Shown here: positions 6,745-11,000 of the stretch, piece after piece
Layout of the letters: each line of letters opens with the position of its first letter
Position numbering within the stretch: position 1 is the first letter of the stretch
NCBI GenBank assembly: GCA_947068385.1
Contig: CAMTBF010000076.1
Coordinates: 1 to 11,000, forward strand
Direction: 5' to 3'
Source of the DNA: an uncultured Lachnospiraceae bacterium
GTDB lineage: Bacteria > Bacillota > Clostridia > Lachnospirales > Lachnospiraceae
DNA: 11,000 nt
Translations under genes and position numbers: made by a program
The notes under the pieces: model-generated
Told to the model about the DNA's origin: nothing
What the model saw: only the letters and a program-made list of their open reading frames with translations
Database searches by the model: none

Positions 6745-7293
6745 ATGGAACCAAACAGGAACCCCATGTCCAATGACTGCGATATGTCCGGCATAAAGCC
6801 GGCCATGCTGGAGCTGCGCTACCCGCCCATACAGGTGGAGCGCCGGAATCCGGAGTATGCCGGCATCCTTGCCTTCGACTACTGCGGCCCGGTATCCGAG
6901 CTGTCGGCCATCACCCAATATATCAATAACGAGAACCGGCTGTGCCTGACCGCCTGCCCCCTTGCAAGGACGCTTCTGGGCATCGCGCTGGCGGAGATGA
7001 TGCACCTCCAGAAGCTGGGCGAGCTAATCCAGCTCCTGGGCGGCGAAGCCGGCTTTTCGGTAAGGCAACCGGACGGCAGGCCGGTGCTGTGGACACCCGA
7101 CTATCTGTCGCTGTCCAGGGACGCCAGGCGGATGCTCTGCGCTGATATAGAAGCCGAACGGGATGCCATCGCCCAGTACGAGGCGCATATGCGGAAGATA
7201 AAGGATGAATGCGTGAACGCCGTGCTGCGGAGGATCATCCGGGACGAGGAGTACCATATCGTGCTGCTACAGGGGCTGATGGAGGAGCTGTAG
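6745..7293 (+). CDS. Ferritin-like (rubrerythrin-type) diiron protein
   Basis: This 182-residue, mostly helical cytosolic protein has the ligand pattern of the ferritin/rubrerythrin superfamily. E52 is in helix 1 (S-E-L-S-A-I-T-Q-Y), E84-x-x-H87 in helix 2, E138 probably in helix 3 (A-E-R-D-A-I-A-Q-Y), and E168-x-x-H171 in helix 4. Two ExxH pairs fit a di-iron or di-manganese centre. There is no C-terminal rubredoxin Cys4 domain. The first 36 residues are a Pro/Asn-rich lead. GAGGAGG at 6731-6737, seven bases away, selects ATG 6745 over the earlier in-frame ATG at 6727. Likely roles are peroxide scavenging or iron handling in an anaerobe; a manganese-catalase/CotJC-like spore role is an alternative. 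The exact subfamily is not assigned. Confidence 0.82.
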   Translation: MEPNRNPMSNDCDMSGIKPAMLELRYPPIQVERRNPEYAGILAFDYCGPVSELSAITQYINNENRLCLTACPLARTLLGIALAEMMHLQKLGELIQLLGGEAGFSVRQPDGRPVLWTPDYLSLSRDARRMLCADIEAERDAIAQYEAHMRKIKDECVNAVLRRIIRDEEYHIVLLQGLMEEL

Positions 7294-7294
7294 C

Positions 7295-7317
7295 TTCGGC
7301 ATGTATTCCCAGCCGAA
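7295..7317 (+). terminator. Weak hairpin after the ferritin-like gene
   Basis: TTCGGC (7295-7300) and GCCGAA (7312-7317) can pair, with an 11-base loop, starting two bases after the stop. The following TGTCTTGTGCTTTGG is only moderately T-rich, so termination would be partial at best. Confidence 0.35.
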
Positions 7318-7321
7318 TGTC

Positions 7322-7350
7322 TTGTGCTTTGGCTGTCCCCGTGCTACAAT
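7322..7350 (+). promoter_or_regulatory. Extended -10 promoter of thiN
   Basis: TTGTGC (7322-7327) and TACAAT (7345-7350) are 17 bases apart, and TG at 7342-7343 extends the -10. Transcription would begin near 7357, 42 bases before the ATG. No room or structure for a TPP riboswitch is seen between them. Confidence 0.6.
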
Positions 7351-7398
7351 AGGAGCAATGCCGGGCACGGACAGGGCGCCCGGCCGGGGAGGGCTGTT

Positions 7399-8049
7399 AT
7401 GGGACAGGGAATCTGTTATCTGGTGGGGGCAGGCAGGAATACGGGACTTGACTTCGTCCCGGGGGAAGACGATTTCGTGATTGCCGTTGACGGCGGGCTG
7501 CGCTACCTGGAGGAGGCCGCCATCCTGCCTGACCTGATCATCGGGGATTTCGATACGCTGGGGTACTGTCCGGAGGGGCCGAACGTCATCCGACTCGACA
7601 CCATGAAGGACGACACGGACACGCTTGCCGCCCTGCGGGAGGGCATCCGCAGGGGATATTCCGTATTCCATTTCTACGCGGGCACCGGCGGCCGCATGGA
7701 CCACACCATCGCCAATGTCCAGCTGCTGGCCTTCCTGTCCAGGGATGGCAGGCAGGGCTTCCTGCATGGCGGGGACGTGATCCTGACGGCGGTCACCGAC
7801 GGGACGCTCCTCCTGCCGCCCAGGGAAGGGGGATATCTGTCCGTATTCTCCTACTCCGACCGGGCGGAGGGCGTATTTCTGCGGGGGCTGAAATACGAGT
7901 TGGAGGACGCCTGTCTGAACAGCGGCTTTCCGCTGGGCACCAGCAATGAGTTCATCGGGAAGGAGGGCTCCATATCCGTCAGGGAGGGGACGTTGCTGGT
8001 GGTGCTTCCCGGGGATTTGGCGGGACGGGTTCGGGCGGCATGGCCGTAG
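7399..8049 (+). CDS. thiN: Thiamine pyrophosphokinase (thiamine diphosphokinase)
   Basis: This enzyme transfers pyrophosphate from ATP to thiamine to make thiamine diphosphate (EC 2.7.6.2), so it serves salvage of the vitamin. At 216 residues it is the usual length of the ThiN/TPK family. Motifs in order are D31-G-G, G49-D-F-D-T53, K70-D-D-T-D-T75 and G-G-R-M-D-H-T-I-A-N (97-106), which hold magnesium-ATP and substrate. The C-terminal beta domain carries G-L-K-Y-x-L (163-168) and G-F-P-L-G-T-S-N-E-F (176-185), typical of the thiamine-binding half. GGGGAGGG at 7386-7393 fixes ATG 7399; earlier in-frame ATGs lack a ribosome site. In many Firmicutes this gene follows rpe and rsgA; here an RPE-like gene is nearby but on the opposite strand, so that link does not hold. 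It appears intact. Confidence 0.95.
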   Translation: MGQGICYLVGAGRNTGLDFVPGEDDFVIAVDGGLRYLEEAAILPDLIIGDFDTLGYCPEGPNVIRLDTMKDDTDTLAALREGIRRGYSVFHFYAGTGGRMDHTIANVQLLAFLSRDGRQGFLHGGDVILTAVTDGTLLLPPREGGYLSVFSYSDRAEGVFLRGLKYELEDACLNSGFPLGTSNEFIGKEGSISVREGTLLVVLPGDLAGRVRAAWP

Positions 8050-8067
8050 AAGATATGCCGCGGCGGC

Positions 8068-8382
8068 TTACATGATTCTTCCATTTTCCCGGAAAAGGAT
8101 GGCTTCCAAGCCGTTCAGGATGGAACCCTGCCTGTTCGCTCCGGGGATGGCAAAGCCGGAAACCTTCTCCATGGGAAGCCCTGCCTGTCGGGCGTCCTGA
8201 AGGATGGCTTCCCACCATCCAGGCTCTGCGACGATCTCCACCGCATCAATCAAAGGGAATCGCAGAAGCGGTTCCAGTGCATATGTAATCAGCATCCTGT
8301 CCCGAATCGGAAGGTACTGCTTGGGCATCTGGGCGGCGATCCTGCTTCCGATTCCGCCGGATAGTAGCAGTGCTGTATTCAT
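8068..8382 (-). pseudogene. Truncated IspD/TarI-type cytidylyltransferase
   Basis: The 104 residues match the N-terminal half of the IspD/TarI family, which attaches CMP from CTP to a polyol phosphate (methylerythritol-4-P or ribitol-5-P). The CTP loop L-L-L-S-G-G-I-G-S-R14 and the catalytic P-K21-Q-Y-L are intact, as is R84-Q-G-S. Full-length members have about 230 residues; here the frame stops just before the conserved H-D-A-A-R-P-F segment. Downstream sequence on this strand is antisense to thiN and holds no missing half. S-G-G instead of A-A-G in the loop, and the neighbours, favour the polyol (TarI-like) branch over isoprenoid IspD, but that is an inference. AGAAGGAG lies 10 bases before ATG 8382. 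It is probably a non-catalytic remnant; a short stable protein is less likely. Confidence 0.75.
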
Positions 8383-8426
8383 GATTTTTTCGCTCCTTCT
8401 GTCCTGTGGTGTACCGCTTCTATTTC

Positions 8427-8454
8427 GCTGGCTGCGGGCTCTGGAACTGCCAGC
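8427..8454. other. Inverted repeat in the spacer before the cytidylyltransferase remnant
   Basis: GCTGGC (8427-8432) and GCCAGC (8449-8454) are perfect inverted copies, 16 bases apart. Together with the hairpin at 8472-8488 they fill most of the 110-base spacer. There is no T-run, so it is not a standard terminator. Confidence 0.4.
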
Positions 8455-8471
8455 AACCTTTCATTACCGCG

Positions 8472-8488
8472 ACAGGATTGTATCCTGT
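8472..8488. other. Perfect 7-bp hairpin after the epimerase gene
   Basis: ACAGGAT (8472-8478) and ATCCTGT (8482-8488) form a perfect stem with a three-base loop, beginning five bases after the end of the epimerase-like gene on the minus strand. No T-run follows. It may be an mRNA 3'-end structure or an operator-like palindrome. Confidence 0.45.
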
Positions 8489-8492
8489 ACCG

Positions 8493-9155
8493 TCAGAATC
8501 TCATGTCGCGGATTACCCTCAGGGTCTCTCCGTAGGGCTTTTCCTTGCCGAACAAAAGCGTCGTTCCGAGCACGAAGCCTTTCACGCCCTTCGGTGCGAA
8601 TTCCCGGATTTTGTCCGCTCCACAGGCACCGTCCCAGTAGACCTCGAAGCCCATCTCATCCTTGATGCCCAGCAGCTCTTCATATTTCTCTCCCACATAG
8701 GGCAGGAACATCTGGGCCGCATTGCCAGGGTTCACGGACATGACCAGCACCTTCTTTACGATGCGCAGGAGCATTCTCACGTTCTCCACAGAGGTGCCCG
8801 GATTGATGGCGATGCCCGGCTGTAGTCCCGCATTGATGATTTTCTGCAGGGTGGTGGAGGGGTGGTATTCTGCCTCCGGGTGGATGTAGATGGTGTCGCC
8901 GGGGCGCAGGCTGTTGATGAAGAGCTCGATGGTGTTGTTGGGATGCTCTACCATCAGGTGGACGTCCACGGGCTTTCTGGCTGCGGAGCGGATATAGCGA
9001 AGGTCATTCAGGGACATGGCGTAGTTGGGGACATAGCGCCCGTCCATGATGTCGATGTGGAAGGAATCTATGCCGCCCTCCTCCAGTTCTCTTACCTCTT
9101 TCTCCAGATGGCCATAGTCCGCGCACATCATGGATGCCATTAATTCAAAATCCAT
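8493..9155 (-). CDS. Ribulose-phosphate 3-epimerase-like protein, divergent
   Basis: This 220-residue TIM-barrel protein belongs to the RPE family, which interconverts ribulose-5-P and xylulose-5-P with a metal ion. Family residues present are S8, H33-I-D35-I-M37-D-G, D64-V-H66-L-M, M139-S-V-N-P-G, and D175 as the second acid. The phosphate and lid segments differ from housekeeping RPE: N-P-G-N-A-A-Q replaces N-P-G-F-G-G-Q, and Y-W-D-G-A-C replaces V-D-G-G-V. ATG 9155 is chosen because AAAGGA (9169-9164) lies eight bases before it but only two bases before ATG 9161. ATG 9161 overlaps a TAA of the upstream frame, which could favour coupling. Context between a TagF-like transferase and a TarI/IspD remnant suggests it makes a sugar phosphate for a surface polymer. 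An allulose-6-P epimerase role is an alternative. Confidence 0.8.
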   Translation of the reverse strand: MDFELMASMMCADYGHLEKEVRELEEGGIDSFHIDIMDGRYVPNYAMSLNDLRYIRSAARKPVDVHLMVEHPNNTIELFINSLRPGDTIYIHPEAEYHPSTTLQKIINAGLQPGIAINPGTSVENVRMLLRIVKKVLVMSVNPGNAAQMFLPYVGEKYEELLGIKDEMGFEVYWDGACGADKIREFAPKGVKGFVLGTTLLFGKEKPYGETLRVIRDMRF

Positions 9156-9253
9156 CGCCATTATCCTTTCTGCTTCTCGCTGCGCTTGTCATCCAATATT
9201 CGCCGCACAATTCTTCTCATATATTGGTAAGACGTGCACACCGTACCTATTGC

Positions 9254-10603
9254 TCAGGCATCTTTCGCCAGCACCTCAACATTCTGTATCATAATGGGTT
9301 TTCCCGTCTGCTGGTACAGCCAGACCAGGGAGCTCCAGTCGCCGTAGTAGGCATCGCTGACCGCCATGGCCCTCTCCATATTCGCGGTATCGTCATAGAT
9401 GCCGAAGGCTGCCTGCCTGTAATCTCTCACAAGTTCCATGTAGCTTTGGTACAGCCCGGGGCGCATGGATGCCAGGGTGGCCTCGGTCAGAGGATGGGGC
9501 CTCCACAGGAGCGCTATGTCCTGGCTGTTTACCTGGAAAATCCGGAAGTTCTCTCTCATTTTATCCAGCAGGGCGCTGCCATTCTTTAACAAAGTGCTGA
9601 CAGTGGTGTTGTATAGGATGATTTTCTTTCTGGTGCCATCGCTTTTGCAGACTATCCTTTCCCAGTCCTTGGGCAGATGGTAATCTTCCTCCCTGGGATT
9701 GCGGATCCTGTCCACCTTCGGGGAGCCCAGCCCCAGGATTTTCTTTTCCCAGTAGGGGCGCAGCTCCCGGCTGGAATGCCTTGTCAGCACGTCCACGTAA
9801 ATCTGCCGCATAGCCTCCGATTGCACGATGGTGCAGTCGGCGTTTATGACTCCCTCCGCCAGACAGAAATGCTCCACGGCTTCCCGGTCGTCCGGGTCGA
9901 TATCGTTTAGAATGAAATAGGGGATGTAGACCAGCCTCTCCGTGTACTGCTTCAGGTTCTTCGAGAAAAAGAAGGGATGGACGCTGGTCACATAGTTGCC
10001 GTCATCATATGGGTTATGGATGAAAATCATGTCCGGATGACGGCTTTCGAAGTCGTAGGCATCGTATCGCATCACAGGGATGTCATCGGGGAATTGGTCT
10101 ATTTCATAGTGCAGCTCGCGGAAGCTGCCGTCCGGGTTCTTGTCATAGTAGGGGATGGGGATTACCAAGGCATTGCAGTCCGGGTCTTCGTCCGCCGCTT
10201 TCCAGACGGATTCCAGGGAATCCCACATGGCGGCTTTGTAGGGTAGGAACAGGGCTTCTGTCTGGGTGCTGATATGGTATTTCAGGCTGTTTTCTGCTTT
10301 GGATAAGGATTTCCTGAGTTTCTTCTGCGTCTGCCACAGATTGATGGAAAGCTTCTGCTGGAGGCTGCTGTGGATTTGATAGAGGAGCTCGCAATAGGAC
10401 TCCAGGCAGCGGACAGCCTCCGTGCCTTCTCCCTCTGTGGCATCGATCATGGTGCCGATGGTGATTGCTCCCTGCTGGCATTGCTCCAGGAGGGAGAGGG
10501 CCCGGGCTGTATGTTTCTTTTCCAGGTATCTGGCGATTTCGCTGTGTGCCTGGTTCAACAGTTTGATTGTTTCCAGGCATTGGGTTTTCTGATATTTTCT
10601 CAT
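9254..10603 (-). CDS. CDP-glycerol glycerophosphotransferase-like (TagF family) protein
   Basis: Counted from ATG 10603 the protein has 449 residues. Residues 1-115 are helical and charged, probably a coiled-coil or oligomerisation region. Residues 140-440 look like a GT-B-type polyol-phosphate transferase of the TagF/Glyphos_transf kind. Landmarks are H196-N-P-Y-D, G293-S-P-K-V-D, R368-P-H-P, and D422-W-S-S-L-V-W-L-Y-x-x-T-G-K-P (nucleotide site). Such enzymes add glycerol- or ribitol-phosphate from a CDP donor to a wall or capsule polymer at the inner membrane face; no membrane segment is seen here. The frame is open to 10699, but that part overlaps a terminator and has no ribosome site, so 10603 is preferred, although no good site precedes it either. 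After the TGA, 30 sense codons continue in frame to the epimerase start. Exact donor and acceptor are unknown. Confidence 0.75.
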   Translation of the reverse strand: MRKYQKTQCLETIKLLNQAHSEIARYLEKKHTARALSLLEQCQQGAITIGTMIDATEGEGTEAVRCLESYCELLYQIHSSLQQKLSINLWQTQKKLRKSLSKAENSLKYHISTQTEALFLPYKAAMWDSLESVWKAADEDPDCNALVIPIPYYDKNPDGSFRELHYEIDQFPDDIPVMRYDAYDFESRHPDMIFIHNPYDDGNYVTSVHPFFFSKNLKQYTERLVYIPYFILNDIDPDDREAVEHFCLAEGVINADCTIVQSEAMRQIYVDVLTRHSSRELRPYWEKKILGLGSPKVDRIRNPREEDYHLPKDWERIVCKSDGTRKKIILYNTTVSTLLKNGSALLDKMRENFRIFQVNSQDIALLWRPHPLTEATLASMRPGLYQSYMELVRDYRQAAFGIYDDTANMERAMAVSDAYYGDWSSLVWLYQQTGKPIMIQNVEVLAKDA

Positions 10604-10667
10604 GGGGCTGCAATATGTCCTCTTTCTGATGCTATTTTCGGTTTTTTTTACTGGGTTTTTGATGCGC

Positions 10668-10715
10668 AAAAAATCCTGATGTATGCTTGCTGGCCTCATA
10701 CTTACATCAGGATTT
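10668..10715 (-). terminator. Strong intrinsic terminator after the 60-residue gene
   Basis: AAATCCTGATGTA (10671-10683) and its exact complement (10703-10715) form a 13-bp stem with a 19-base loop. Read on the minus strand, the stem is followed by six T (10673-10668). The loop can also pair GTATG with CATAC. It ends transcription from the gene at 10755-10937 and separates it from the transferase gene. On the plus strand the T-run is only three bases. Confidence 0.8.
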
Positions 10716-10754
10716 CTGCTGGATTTCTATTCATTTGGCATTTAGGGATGGACG

Positions 10755-10937
10755 CTATCCTTCTTCAGCGAAGCGGTCATAATATTCCTTTGCCTTTTCC
10801 GCTGTCAGATGATAAAGCTTCTGGAGCTTTGCCAAAATCCGCTCTTCTGGCATCTGATCCTCCAGGTAATCCAAAATAAGAGTCTGCATTACTTCCTCTC
10901 GTGTCTCTTCCACTATACACTGTCCTAGGCTGAACAT
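10755..10937 (-). CDS. Small helical protein of unknown function
   Basis: This 60-residue protein is acidic and predicted to be mainly helical: E-E-T-R-E-E-V-M-Q-T-L-I-L-D-Y-L (10-25), then P-E-E-R-I-L-A-K-L-Q-K-L (30-41) and a third helix E-K-A-K-E-Y-Y-D-R-F (47-56). It has no signal peptide, membrane segment or metal motif. AGGAGGG (10951-10945) sits exactly seven bases before the ATG, and a strong terminator follows about 40 bases after the stop. It is therefore a complete expressed unit, not a fragment by those signs. The sequence faintly recalls C-terminal tails of Rpn/PD-(D/E)XK transposase-like nucleases, but that is from memory and weak. No function is assigned. Confidence 0.65.
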   Translation of the reverse strand: MFSLGQCIVEETREEVMQTLILDYLEDQMPEERILAKLQKLYHLTAEKAKEYYDRFAEEG

Positions 10938-10974
10938 ATGGCTTCCCTCCTAGATTTCTGGTTTAAAATAATGC

Positions 10975-10990
10975 TTCCGGCAAACCGGAA
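10975..10990. promoter_or_regulatory. Short palindrome upstream of the small-protein gene
   Basis: TTCCGG (10975-10980) and CCGGAA (10985-10990) form a perfect 6-bp stem with a CAAA loop, about 38 bases upstream of the ATG at 10937. On the minus strand it precedes an AT-rich stretch. It could be an operator or the end hairpin of a gene beyond the window. No clear promoter pair was found here. Confidence 0.35.
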
Positions 10991-11000
10991 TATAAGTTTC

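Noticed and set aside
7351..7398. TPP riboswitch before thiN
   Set aside because: The leader is only about 42 bases long and lacks the conserved thi-box; ThiN genes are often not under this switch.
7358..7480. Short plus-strand frame starting at ATG 7358 after AGGAG
   Set aside because: It is about 41 codons long, in another frame from thiN, and starts at the predicted transcript start, so AGGAG would not be in the RNA. No family is recognised.
8443..8470. 14-codon minus-strand mini-frame (M-K-G-C-W...) in the structured spacer
   Set aside because: There is no ribosome site, and the frame overlaps the hairpins. It is better read as part of the spacer element.

Overview
The window looks like chromosome from a GC-rich Firmicute of the class Clostridia, probably a gut Lachnospiraceae relative. 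This is inferred from AGGAGG-type ribosome sites before most genes, short minus-strand operons and family resemblance (CDP-glycerol-transferase-like protein, rubrerythrin-like protein, DUF5011-type surface protease). No rRNA, tRNA, CRISPR array, integrase or transposase was seen, and the organism cannot be named from this sequence.

Layout. (1) 192-1952 (+): a large fusion protein with a GNAT acetyltransferase, an RNA-polymerase alpha-C-terminal-like helix-hairpin-helix domain and an APH-fold small-molecule kinase, behind a clear extended -10 promoter. (2) 3692-1953 (-): GNAT, folD, GNAT, closely spaced and probably one transcript, ending base-to-base against the fusion gene. (3) 6558-3814 (-): a membrane-anchored protein with Ig-like domains and a trypsin-like protease, followed by an imidazolonepropionase-like amidohydrolase. 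(4) 6745-8049 (+): a small rubrerythrin-type diiron protein, then thiamine pyrophosphokinase with its own promoter; the first is divergent from the protease. (5) 10937-8068 (-): a 60-residue helical protein closed by a strong intrinsic terminator, then a TagF/CDP-glycerol-transferase-like protein, a divergent ribulose-phosphate-3-epimerase-like protein and a truncated IspD/TarI-type cytidylyltransferase that stops just before thiN's 3' end.

How the genes fit together. Region 5 reads as the worn end of a cell-surface polyol-phosphate polymer cluster: epimerase for a pentulose phosphate, cytidylyltransferase to activate a polyol phosphate, transferase to polymerise it. The cytidylyltransferase has lost its C-terminal half. 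Regions 2-4 combine one-carbon metabolism, thiamine diphosphate supply, iron/oxidative protection and surface proteolysis, with no single pathway.

The most unusual object is the acetyltransferase-HhH-kinase fusion. It carries short His-Ser-x-Glu repeats in two separate places. Nothing in the window amounts to a clear new defence or mobile system. The items most worth checking are that fusion, the truncated cytidylyltransferase, the structured spacer at 8401-8490, and an in-frame extension after the transferase stop codon.
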